From contig JAUCBJ010001193.1 in assembly GCA_032718475.1 (NCBI GenBank), forward strand, positions 1-64,000: a DNA stretch of 64,000 nt, in the 5' to 3' direction. The stretch is from Nemertoderma westbladi (lineage: Eukaryota; Xenacoelomorpha; Nemertodermatida; Nemertodermatidae). The notes below the pieces were generated by a model. The model was given only the letters and a program-made list of their open reading frames with translations, had not been told where the DNA came from and did no database searches. Positions within the stretch are counted from its first letter, which is position 1. Each line of letters begins with the position of its first letter. Shown piece after piece: positions 51,383-64,000 of the stretch. A program made the position numbers and the translations under genes.

Positions 51383-53919
51383 ATAGGACCGTGAACCAAC
51401 ACTTATGCCAATAGGACCGTGAACCAACACTTATCTTCATAGGACCGTGAACCAACACTTATCTCAATAGGACCGCGAACCAACACTTATGTCAATAGGA
51501 CCGTGAACCAACACTTATCACAATAGGACCGTGAACCAACAACTATCTCAATAGGACCGTGAACCAACACTTATGCCAATAGGACCGCGAACCAACACTT
51601 ATCTTCATAGGACCGTGAACCAACAACTATGTCAATAGGACCGTGAACCAACACTTGTCTCAATAGGACCGTGAACCAACACTTATCTCAATAGGACCGT
51701 GAACCAACACTTATGTCAATAGGACCGTGAACCAACACTTATCTCAATAGGACCGTGAACCAACACTTATGTCAATAGGACCGTGAACCAACACTTATGT
51801 CAATAGGACCGTGAACCAACACTTATCTCAATAGGACCATGAACCAACGCTTATCTCAATAGGACCGTGAACCAACACTTATGTCAATAGGACCGTGAAC
51901 CAACACTTATCTCAATAGGACCGTGAACCAACACTTATCTTCATAGGACCGTGAACCAACACTTATGTCAATAGGACCGTGAACCAACACTTATCTTCAT
52001 AGGACCGTGAACCAACACTTATGTCAATAGGACCGTGAACCAACACTTATCTCAATAGGACCGTGAACCAACACTTATCTTCATAGGACCGTGAACCAAC
52101 ACTTATGTCAATAGGACCGTGAACCAACACTTATCTCAATAGGACCGTGAACCAACACTTATGTCAATAGGAACGTGAACCAACACTTATGTCAATAGGA
52201 CCGCGAACCAACACTTATCTCAATAGAACCGTGAACCAACACTTATGCCAATAGGACCGCGAACCAACACTTATCACAATAGGACCGTGAACCAACAACT
52301 ATGTCAATAGGACCGTGAACCAACACTTATCTCAATAGGACCGTGAACCAACACTTATCACAATAGGACCGTGAACCAACACTTATGTCAATAGGACCGT
52401 GAAGCAACACTTATGTCAATAGGACCGTGAACCAACACTTATCTCAATAGGACCGTGAACCAACACTTATGTCAATAGGACCGTGAACCAACACTTATGT
52501 CAATAGGACCGTGAACCAACACTTATGTCAATAGGACCGTGAACCAACACTTATCTTCATAGGACCGTGAACCAACACTTATCTTCATAGGACCGTGAAC
52601 CAACAACTATCTCAATAGGACCGTGAACCAACACTTATGTCAATAGGACCGTGAACCAACACTTATGTCAATAGGACCGCGAACCAACACTTGTCTCAAT
52701 AGGACCGTGAACCAACACTTATCTCAATAGGACCGTGAACCAACACTTATGCCAATAGGACCGCGAACCAACACTTATCTTCATAGGACCGTGAACCAAC
52801 ACTTATCTCAATAGGACCGTGAACCAACACTTATGCCAATAGGACCGCGAACCAACACTTGTCTCAATAGGACCGTGAACCAACACTTATCTCAATAGGA
52901 CCGTGAACCAACACTTATGCCAATAGGACCGTGAACCAACACTTATCTTCATAGGACCGTGAACCAACACTTATCTCAATAGGACCGCGAACCAACACTT
53001 ATGTCAATAGGACCGTGAACCAACACTTATCACAATAGGACCGTGAACCAACAACTATCTCAATAGGACCGTGAACCAACACTTATGCCAATAGGACCGC
53101 GAACCAACACTTGTCTCAATAGGACCGTGAACCAACACTTATCTCAATAGGACCGTGAACCAACACTTATGCCAATAGGACCGTGAACCAACACTTATCT
53201 TCATAGGACCGTGAACCAACACTTATCTCAATAGGACCGCGAACCAACACTTATGTCAATAGGACCGTGAACCAACACTTATCACAATAGGACCGTGAAC
53301 CAACAACTATCTCAATAGGACCGTGAACCAACACTTATGCCAATAGGACCGCGAACCAACACTTATCTTCATAGGACCGTGAACCAACAACTATGTCAAT
53401 AGGACCGTGAACCAACACTTGTCTCAATAGGACCGTGAACCAACACTTATCTCAATAGGACCGTGAACCAACACTTATGTCAATAGGACCGTGAACCAAC
53501 ACTTATGTCAATAGGACCGTGAACCAACACTTATGTCAATAGGACCGTGAACCAACACTTATGTCAATAGGACCGTGAACCAACACTTATCTCAATAGGA
53601 CCGTGAACCAACACTTATGTCAATAGGACCGTGAACCAACACTTATCTCAATAGGACCGTGAACCAACACTTATGTCAATAGGACCGTGAACCAACACTT
53701 ATGTCAATAGGACCGTGAACCAACACTTATCTCAATAGGACCATGAACCAACGCTTATCTCAATAGGACCGTGAACCAACACTTATGTCAATAGGACCGT
53801 GAACCAACACTTATCTCAATAGGACCGTGAACCAACACTTATCTTCATAGGACCGTGAACCAACACTTATGTCAATAGGACCGTGAACCAACACTTATCT
53901 TCATAGGACCGTGAACCAA

Positions 53920-56900
53920 CACTTATGTCAATAGGACCGTGAACCAACACTTATGTCAATAGGACCGTGAACCAACACTTATCTTCATAGGACCGTGAAC
54001 CAACACTTATCTCAATAGAACCGTGAACCAACAACTATGTCAATAGGACCGTGAACCAACACTTATCTCAATAGGACCGTGAACCAACACTTATGTCAAT
54101 AGGACCGTGAACCAACACTTATCACAATAGGACCGTGAACCAACACTTATCTCAATAGAACCGTGAACCAACACTTATGCCAATAGGACCGCGAACCAAC
54201 ACTTATCACAATAGGACCGCGAACCAACACTTATCTTCATAGGACCGTGAACCAACACTTATGTCAATAGGACCGTGAACCAACACTTATGTCAATAGGA
54301 CCGTGAACCAACACTTATGTCAATAGGACCGTGAACCAACACTTATCACAATAGGACCGTGAACCAACACTTATCTCAATAGAACCGTGAACCAACACTT
54401 ATGCCAATAGGACCGCGAACCAACACTTATCACAATAGGACCGCGAACCAACACTTATCTTCATAGGACCGTGAACCAACACTTATGTCAATAGGACCGT
54501 GAACCAACACTTATGTCAATAGGACCGTGAACCAACACTTATGTCAATAGGACCGTGAACCAACACTTATGTCAATAGGACCGTGAACCAACACTTATCA
54601 CAATAGGACCGTGAACCAACACTTATCTCAATAGAACCGTGAACCAACACTTATGCCAATAGGACCGCGAACCAACACTTATCACAATAGGACCGTGAAC
54701 TAACAACTATGTCAATAGGACCGTGAACCAACACTTATGTCAATAGGACCGTGAACCAACACTTATGTCAATAGGACCGTGAACCAACACTTATGCCAAT
54801 AGGACCGTGAACCAACACTTATCTCAATAGGACCGTGAACCAACACTTATGTCAATAGGACCGTGAACCAACACTTATGTCAATAGGACCGTGAACCAAC
54901 ACTTATGTCAATAGGACCGTGAACCAACACTTATGTCAATAGGACCGTGAACCAACACTTATCTTCATAGGACCGTGAACCAACACTTATCTCAATAGAA
55001 CCGTGAACCAACAACTATGTCAATAGGACCGTGAACCAACACTTATCTCAATAGGACCGTGAACCAACACTTATGTCAATAGGACCGTGAACCAACACTT
55101 ATGTCAATAGGACCGTGAACCAACACTTATCACAATAGGACCGTGAACCAACACTTATCTCAATAGAACCGTGAACCAACACTTATGCCAATAGGACCGC
55201 GAACCAACACTTATCACAATAGGACCGCGAACCAACACTTATCTTCATAGGACCGTGAACCAACACTTATGTCAATAGGACCGTGAACCAACACTTATGT
55301 CAATAGGACCGTGAACCAACACTTATGTCAATAGGACCGTGAACCAACACTTATCTTCATAGGACCGTGAACCAACAACTATGTCAATAGGACCGTGAAC
55401 CAACACTTATCTCAATAGGACCGTGAACCAACACTTATGTCAATAGGACCGTGAACCAACACTTATGTCAATAGGACCGTGAACCAACACTTATCACAAT
55501 AGGACCGTGAACCAACACTTATCTCAATAGAACCGTGAACCAACACTTATGCCAATAGGACCGCGAACCAACACTTATCTCAATAGAACCGTGAACCAAC
55601 ACTTATGCCAATAGGACCGCGAACCAACACTTATCACAATAGGACCGTGAACCAACAACTATGTCAATAGGACCGTGAACCAACACTTATCTCAATAGGA
55701 CCGTGAACCAACACTTATCACAATAGGACCGTGAACCAACACTTATGTCAATAGGACCGTGAACCAACACTTATGTCAATAGGACCGTGAACCAACACTT
55801 ATCTCAATAGGACCGTGAACCAACACTTATGTCAATAGGACCGTGAACCAACACTTATGTCAATAGGACCGTGAACCAACACTTATGTCAATAGGACCGT
55901 GAACCAACACTTATCTTCATAGGACCGTGAACCAACACTTATCTTCATAGGACCGTGAACCAACAACTATCTCAATAGGACCGTGAACCAACACTTATGT
56001 CAATAGGACCGTGAACCAACACTTATGTCAATAGGACCGCGAACCAACACTTGTCTCAATAGGACCGTGAACCAACACTTATCTCAATAGGACCGTGAAC
56101 CAACACTTATGCCAATAGGACCGCGAACCAACACTTATCTTCATAGGACCGTGAACCAACACTTATCTCAATAGGACCGTGAACCAACACTTATGCCAAT
56201 AGGACCGCGAACCAACACTTGTCTCAATAGGACCGTGAACCAACACTTATCTCAATAGGACCGTGAACCAACACTTATGCCAATAGGACCGTGAACCAAC
56301 ACTTATCTTCATAGGACCGTGAACCAACACTTATCTCAATAGGACCGCGAACCAACACTTATGTCAATAGGACCGTGAACCAACACTTATCACAATAGGA
56401 CCGTGAACCAACAACTATCTCAATAGGACCGTGAACCAACACTTATGCCAATAGGACCGCGAACCAACACTTGTCTCAATAGGACCGTGAACCAACACTT
56501 ATCTCAATAGGACCGTGAACCAACACTTATGCCAATAGGACCGTGAACCAACACTTATCTTCATAGGACCGTGAACCAACACTTATCTCAATAGGACCGC
56601 GAACCAACACTTATGTCAATAGGACCGTGAACCAACACTTATCACAATAGGACCGTGAACCAACAACTATCTCAATAGGACCGTGAACCAACACTTATGC
56701 CAATAGGACCGCGAACCAACACTTATCTTCATAGGACCGTGAACCAACAACTATGTCAATAGGACCGTGAACCAACACTTGTCTCAATAGGACCGTGAAC
56801 CAACACTTATCTCAATAGGACCGTGAACCAACACTTATGTCAATAGGACCGTGAACCAACACTTATGTCAATAGGACCGTGAACCAACACTTATGTCAAT

Positions 56901-58410
56901 AGGACCGTGAACCAACACTTATGTCAATAGGACCGTGAACCAACACTTATCTCAATAGGACCGTGAACCAACACTTATGTCAATAGGACCGTGAACCAAC
57001 ACTTATCTCAATAGGACCGTGAACCAACACTTATGTCAATAGGACCGTGAACCAACACTTATGTCAATAGGACCGTGAACCAACACTTATCTCAATAGGA
57101 CCATGAACCAACGCTTATCTCAATAGGACCGTGAACCAACACTTATGTCAATAGGACCGTGAACCAACACTTATCTCAATAGGACCGTGAACCAACACTT
57201 ATCTTCATAGGACCGTGAACCAACACTTATGTCAATAGGACCGTGAACCAACACTTATCTTCATAGGACCGTGAACCAACACTTATGTCAATAGGACCGT
57301 GAACCAACACTTATCTCAATAGGACCGTGAACCAACACTTATCTTCATAGGACCGTGAACCAACACTTATGTCAATAGGACCGTGAACCAACACTTATCT
57401 CAATAGGACCGTGAACCAACACTTATGTCAATAGGAACGTGAACCAACACTTATGTCAATAGGACCGCGAACCAACACTTATCTCAATAGAACCGTGAAC
57501 CAACACTTATGCCAATAGGACCGCGAACCAACACTTATCACAATAGGACCGTGAACCAACAACTATGTCAATAGGACCGTGAACCAACACTTATCTCAAT
57601 AGGACCGTGAACCAACACTTATCACAATAGGACCGTGAACCAACACTTATGTCAATAGGACCGTGAACCAACACTTATGTCAATAGGACCGTGAACCAAC
57701 ACTTATCTCAATAGGACCGTGAACCAACACTTATGTCAATAGGACCGTGAACCAACACTTATGTCAATAGGACCGTGAACCAACACTTATGTCAATAGGA
57801 CCGTGAACCAACACTTATCTTCATAGGACCGTGAACCAACACTTATCTTCATAGGACCGTGAACCAACAACTATCTCAATAGGACCGTGAACCAACACTT
57901 ATGTCAATAGGACCGTGAACCAACACTTATGTCAATAGGACCGCGAACCAACACTTGTCTCAATAGGACCGTGAACCAACACTTATCTCAATAGGACCGT
58001 GAACCAACACTTATGCCAATAGGACCGCGAACCAACACTTATCTTCATAGGACCGTGAACCAACACTTATCTCAATAGGACCGTGAACCAACACTTATGC
58101 CAATAGGACCGCGAACCAACACTTGTCTCAATAGGACCGTGAACCAACACTTATCTCAATAGGACCGTGAACCAACACTTATGCCAATAGGACCGTGAAC
58201 CAACACTTATCTTCATAGGACCGTGAACCAACACTTATCTCAATAGGACCGCGAACCAACACTTATGTCAATAGGACCGTGAACCAACACTTATCACAAT
58301 AGGACCGTGAACCAACAACTATCTCAATAGGACCGTGAACCAACACTTATGCCAATAGGACCGCGAACCAACACTTGTCTCAATAGGACCGTGAACCAAC
58401 ACTTATCTCA
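53920..58410. repeat. Long satellite block, uninterrupted copy of 43.43-47.92 kb
   Basis: Paralogue of the block ending at the LINE, offset 10,491 bp throughout. It shows what the LINE-bearing block looked like before insertion. Confidence 0.87.
58257..58410. repeat. Paralogous empty site of the LINE insertion
   Basis: The 154-bp target appears once here, followed directly by 'ataggaccgtg' with no insert. Position 58410 is exactly 47919 + 10,491, the offset of the surrounding block. The inferred first nick is on the plus strand after '...cttatctca', before 'atagg'. Confidence 0.85.
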
Positions 58411-61400
58411 ATAGGACCGTGAACCAACACTTATGCCAATAGGACCGTGAACCAACACTTATCTTCATAGGACCGTGAACCAACACTTATCTCAATAGGA
58501 CCGCGAACCAACACTTATGTCAATAGGACCGTGAACCAACACTTATCACAATAGGACCGTGAACCAACAACTATCTCAATAGGACCGTGAACCAACACTT
58601 ATGCCAATAGGACCGCGAACCAACACTTATCTTCATAGGACCGTGAACCAACAACTATGTCAATAGGACCGTGAACCAACACTTGTCTCAATAGGACCGT
58701 GAACCAACACTTATCTCAATAGGACCGTGAACCAACACTTATGTCAATAGGACCGTGAACCAACACTTATGTCAATAGGACCGTGAACCAACACTTATGT
58801 CAATAGGACCGTGAACCAACACTTATGTCAATAGGACCGTGAACCAACACTTATCTCAATAGGACCGTGAACCAACACTTATGTCAATAGGACCGTGAAC
58901 CAACACTTATCTCAATAGGACCGTGAACCAACACTTATGTCAATAGGACCGTGAACCAACACTTATGTCAATAGGACCGTGAACCAACACTTATCTCAAT
59001 AGGACCATGAACCAACGCTTATCTCAATAGGACCGTGAACCAACACTTATGTCAATAGGACCGTGAACCAACACTTATCTCAATAGGACCGTGAACCAAC
59101 ACTTATCTTCATAGGACCGTGAACCAACACTTATGTCAATAGGACCGTGAACCAACACTTATCTTCATAGGACCGTGAACCAACACTTATGTCAATAGGA
59201 CCGTGAACCAACACTTATCTCAATAGGACCGTGAACCAACACTTATCTTCATAGGACCGTGAACCAACACTTATGTCAATAGGACCGTGAACCAACACTT
59301 ATCTCAATAGGACCGTGAACCAACACTTATGTCAATAGGAACGTGAACCAACACTTATGTCAATAGGACCGCGAACCAACACTTATGTCAATAGGACCGT
59401 GAACCAACACTTATCTCAATAGGACCGTGAACCAACACTTATCTTCATAGGACCGTGAACCAACACTTATGTCAATAGGACCGTGAACCAACACTTATCT
59501 TCATAGGACCGTGAACCAACACTTATGTCAATAGGACCGTGAACCAACACTTATCTCAATAGGACCGTGAACCAACACTTATGTCAATAGGACCGCGAAC
59601 CAACACTTATGTCAATAGGACCGCGAACCAACACTTATGTCAATAGGACCGTGAACCAACACTTATCTCAATAGGACCGTGAACCAACACTTATCTCAAT
59701 AGGACCGTGAACCAACACTTATGTCAATAGGACCGTGAACCAACACTTATCTCAATAGGACCGTGAACCAACACTTATGTCAATAGGACCGTGAACCAAC
59801 ACTTATGTCAATAGGACCGTGAACCAACACTTATCTCAATAGGACCATGAACCAACGCTTATCTCAATAGGACCGTGAACCAACACTTATGTCAATAGGA
59901 CCGTGAACCAACACTTATCTCAATAGGACCGTGAACCAACACTTATCTTCATAGGACCGTGAACCAACACTTATGTCAATAGGACCGTGAACCAACACTT
60001 ATCTTCATAGGACCGTGAACCAACACTTATGTCAATAGGACCGTGAACCAACACTTATCTCAATAGGACCGTGAACCAACACTTATCTTCATAGGACCGT
60101 GAACCAACACTTATGTCAATAGGACCGTGAACCAACACTTATCTCAATAGGACCGTGAACCAACACTTATGTCAATAGGAACGTGAACCAACACTTATGT
60201 CAATAGGACCGCGAACCAACACTTATGTCAATAGGACCGTGAACCAACACTTATCTCAATAGGACCGTGAACCAACACTTATCTTCATAGGACCGTGAAC
60301 CAACACTTATGTCAATAGGACCGTGAACCAACACTTATCTTCATAGGACCGTGAACCAACACTTATGTCAATAGGACCGTGAACCAACACTTATCTCAAT
60401 AGGACCGTGAACCAACACTTATCTTCATAGGACCGTGAACCAACACTTATGTCAATAGGACCGTGAACCAACACTTATCTTCATAGGACCGTGAACCAAC
60501 ACTTATGTCAATAGGACCGTGAACCAACACTTATCTCAATAGGACCGTGAACCAACACTTATCTTCATAGGACCGTGAACCAACACTTATGTCAATAGGA
60601 CCGTGAACCAACACTTATCTCAATAGGACCGTGAACCAACACTTATGTCAATAGGAACGTGAACCAACACTTATGTCAATAGGACCGCGAACCAACACTT
60701 ATGTCAATAGGACCGTGAACCAACACTTATCTCAATAGGACCGTGAACCAACACTTATCTCAATAGGACCGTGAACCAACACTTATGTCAATAGGAACGT
60801 GAACCAACACTTATGTCAATAGGACCGTGAACCAACACTTAAGTCAATAGGACCGTGAACCAACACTTATCTCAATAGGACCGTGAACCAACACTTATCT
60901 CAATAGGACCGTGAACCAACACTTATGTCAATAGGACCGCGAACCAACACTTATGTCAATAGGACCGCGAACCAACACTTATTACAATAGGACCGTGAAC
61001 CAACACTTATGTCAATAGGACCGTGAACCAACACTTATCTCAATAGGACCGTGAACCAACACTTATCTCAATAGGACCGTGAACCAACACTTATGTCAAT
61101 AGGACCGCGAACCAACACTTATGTCAATAGGACCGCGAACCAACACTTATTACAATAGGACCGTGAACCAACACTTATCTCAATAGGACCGTGAACCAAC
61201 ACTTATCACAATAGGACCGTGAACCAACACTTATGTCAATAGGACCGTGAACCAACACTTATCTCAATAGGACCGTGAACCAACACTTATGTCAATAGGA
61301 ACGTGAACCAACACTTATGTCAATAGGACCGCGAACCAACACTTATCTCAATAGGACCGTGAACCAACACTTATCTCAATAGGACCGTGAACCAACACTT

Positions 61401-63810
61401 ATGTCAATAGGACCGCGAACCAACACTTATCTCAATAGGACCGCGAACCAACACTTATCTACAATAGGACCGTGAACCAACACTTATGCCAATAGGACCG
61501 CGAACCAACACTTGTCTCAATAGGACCGTGAACCAACACTTATCTCAATAGGACCGTGAACCAACACTTATGCCAATAGGACCGTGAACCAACACTTATC
61601 TTCAATAGGACCGTGAACCAACACTTATCTCAATAGGACCGCGAACCAACACTTATGTCAATAGGACCGTGAACCAACACTTATTACAATAGGACCGTGA
61701 ACCAACACTTATGTCAATAGGACCGTGAACCAACACTTATGTCAATAGGACCGCGAACCAACACTTATTACAATAGGACCGTGAACCAACACTTATGTCA
61801 ATAGGACCGTGAACCAACACTTATCTCAATAGGACCGTGAACCAACACTTATCTCAATAGGACCGTGAACCAACACTTATGTCAATAGGACCGCGAACCA
61901 ACACTTATGTCAATAGGACCGCGAACCAACACTTATTACAATAGGACCGTGAACCAACACTTATCTCAATAGGACCGTGAACCAACACTTATGTCAATAG
62001 GACCGCGAACCAACACTTATGTCAATAGGACCGCGAACCAACACTTATTACAATAGGACCGTGAACCAACACTTATCTCAATAGGACCGTGAACCAACAC
62101 TTATGCAATAGGACCGCGAACCAACACTTATGTCAATAGGACCGCGAACCAACACTTATGTCAATAGGACCGTGAACCAACACTTATGTCAATAGGACCG
62201 TGAACCAACACTTATGTCAATAGGACCGTGAACCAACACTTATGTCAATAGGACCGTGAACCAACACTTATGTCAATAGGACCGTGAACCAACACTTATG
62301 TCAATAGGACCGTGAACCAACACTTATGTCAATAGGACCGTGAACCAACACTTATCTCAATAGGACCGTGAACCAACACTTATGTCAATAGGACCGTGAA
62401 CCAACACTTATCTCAATAGGACCGTGAACCAACACTTATGTCAATAGGACCGCGAACCAACACTTATGTCAATAGGACCGCGAACCAACACTTATCACAA
62501 TAGGACCGCGAACCAACACTTATGTCAATAGGACCGTGAACCAACACTTATGTCAATAGGACCGTGAACCAACACTTATGTCAATAGGACCGTGAACCAA
62601 CACTTATCTCAATAGGACCGTGAACCAACACTTATGTCAATAGGACCGCGAACCAACACTTATGTCAATAGGACCGCGAACCAACACTTATGTCAATAGG
62701 ACCGTGAACCAACACTTATGTCAATAGGACCGTGAACCAACACTTATGTCAATAGGACCGTGAACCAACACTTATCTCAATAGGACCGTGAACCAACACT
62801 TATGTCAATAGGACCGCGAACCAACACTTATGTCAATAGGACCGCGAACCAACACTTATGTCAATAGGACCGCGAACCAACACTTATCTCAATAGGACCG
62901 TGAACCAACACTTATGTCAATAGGACCGTGAACCAACACTTATGTCAATAGGACCGTGAACCAACACTTATGTCAATAGGACCGTGAACCAACACTTATC
63001 TCAATAGGACCGTGAACCAACACTTATGTCAATAGGACCGTGAACCAACACTTATCTCAATAGGACCGTGAACCAACACTTATGTCAATAGGACCGCGAA
63101 CCAACACTTATCTCAATAGGACCGTGAACCAACACTTATGTCAATAGGACCGCGAACCAACACTTATCTCAATAGGACCGTGAACCAACACTTATGTCAA
63201 TAGGACCGTGAACCAACACTTATCTCAATAGGACCGTGAACCAACACTTATGTCAATAGGACCGTGAACCAACACTTATCTCAATAGGACCGTGAACCAA
63301 CACTTATGTCAATAGGACCGTGAACCAACACTTATCTCAATAGGACCGTGAACCAACACTTATGTCAATAGGACCGCGAACCAACACTTACGTCAATAGG
63401 ACCGCGAACCAACACTTATCTCAATAGGACCGTGAACCAACACTTATGTCAATAGGACCGTGAACCAACACTTATCTCAATAGGACCGTGAACCAACACT
63501 TATGTCAATAGGACCGTGAACCAACACTTATGTCAATAGGACCGTGAACCAACACTTATCTCAATAGGACCGTGAACCAACACTTATGTCAATAGGACCG
63601 CGAACCAACACTTACGTCAATAGGACCGCGAACCAACACTTATCTCAATAGGACCGTGAACCAACACTTATGTCAATAGGACCGTGAACCAACACTTATC
63701 TCAATAGGACCGTGAACCAACACTTATGCCAATAGGACCGCGAACCAACACTTATGTCAATAGGACCGCGAACCAACACTTACGTCAATAGGACCGCGAA
63801 CCAATACTTG

Positions 63811-64000
63811 GCCAATGAACTTCGCCACCGCTACAAGAACAGAAGCGCATACATCTATCATACTGCAGTATATTTATTGTCATAATTGTGTTAATATTCA
63901 GTTACTATAACATAAAAATAATCGAATGACATTTATTCCAATAAAACTAACAATCTTTACAAAACACTTTGTTAATTTATAGCCATTGATTTAAAAATGG
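63811..64000. other. Unique flank right of the satellite
   Basis: 190 bp of AT-rich sequence. It includes an 'aataaa' at about 63939-63944 with no gene to attach it to. No coding or repeat signal was recognised. Confidence 0.4.

Larger units (their letters stand above)
51820..60600. repeat. Higher-order duplications in right arm, offsets 1,904, 3,360 and 840 bp
   Basis: The double-variant marker 'ccatgaaccaacgctt' occurs at 51838, 53742, 57102, 59006 and 59846. The offsets are 68, 120, 68 and 30 units. The 68-unit step occurs twice (51838 to 53742, 57102 to 59006), so a composite block was itself duplicated. The same marker at 46611 in the left arm belongs to the same family. Confidence 0.85.
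51229..63810. repeat. 28-bp megasatellite, right arm (about 449 units)
   Basis: Same unit, phase and direction as the left arm, for 12,582 bp. It is rich in the 'cttcatagg' type up to about 60.6 kb. From about 60.8 kb new types appear: 'ttattac', more 'ccgcg', and 'cttacgtc' at 63387, 63611 and 63779. One-base indels noticed: +1 near 61457 and 61589, -1 near 62104. The array stops inside a unit at 'ccaatacttg|gccaatgaac', about 63810. Confidence 0.98.

Noticed and set aside
9164-63810. Tandem repeat encoding a repetitive protein
   Set aside because: The unit is not a multiple of three and contains TAG and TGA on the given strand and TAA and TGA on the other, so every frame stops within a few units.
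9164-63810. Telomeric or subtelomeric simple repeat
   Set aside because: The unit does not resemble TTAGGG-type telomere repeats, and unique sequence resumes on the right at 63811.
9164-63810. tRNA-like B box (ggttcacggtcc on the minus strand) in every unit
   Set aside because: It differs from the GWTCRANNC consensus at two positions and there is no A box at a suitable distance.
9164-63810. Nuclear-receptor half-site (ggttca) array
   Set aside because: A six-base match in a constant core is expected by chance, and no spacing or second half-site supports it.

Overview
The window looks like nuclear DNA of an animal, probably an aquatic invertebrate; I cannot name the species. The reasons are an AT-rich unique flank, a split gene with GT-AG introns, a secreted CAP plus fucolectin-type protein, several non-LTR retrotransposon pieces and a very large satellite. 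Nothing bacterial or viral is apparent.

Layout. Positions 1-9163 are unique sequence. They hold the 3' coding tail of a dead LINE (5-205, plus strand), a degenerate ~160-bp tandem repeat (about 1130-1680), a G-run/C-run hairpin (2090-2145), and a minus-strand gene with four well-supported exons and one possible exon (2452-7355). The gene encodes a signal peptide, a CAP domain and a fucolectin-like F5/8C domain. Its ~3.3-kb first intron carries a decayed reverse-transcriptase element (about 4250-5830). A short GC-rich insert lies at about 8829-8963.

Positions 9164-63810 are a single head-to-tail megasatellite with a 28-bp unit. About 51.3 kb of it, roughly 1,830 units, is satellite. All units have the same orientation, with about a dozen one-base indels noticed. 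Variation is concentrated at a few positions, so units fall into a small set of recurring types. The order of these types shows nested segmental duplications whose offsets are whole multiples of 28 bp (28 to 251 units).

The array is interrupted once, by a non-LTR retrotransposon at 47920-51228 on the minus strand. It has one uninterrupted ORF of 1,075 codons (endonuclease plus reverse transcriptase), very short UTRs and a (TAG)n 3' tail. The order of unit types shows that it is flanked by a perfect 154-bp target-site duplication. A paralogous uninterrupted copy of the site survives in the same array at 58257-58410. This allows target, insertion point and duplication length to be read directly inside a satellite, where that is normally impossible.

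How the parts relate. The satellite has stops in every frame and appears non-coding. It has grown by repeated block duplication, and the LINE entered one copy of an already duplicated ~4.5-kb block. The array begins about 1.8 kb upstream of the CAP gene start codon. Positions 63811-64000 are unique sequence with nothing recognised.
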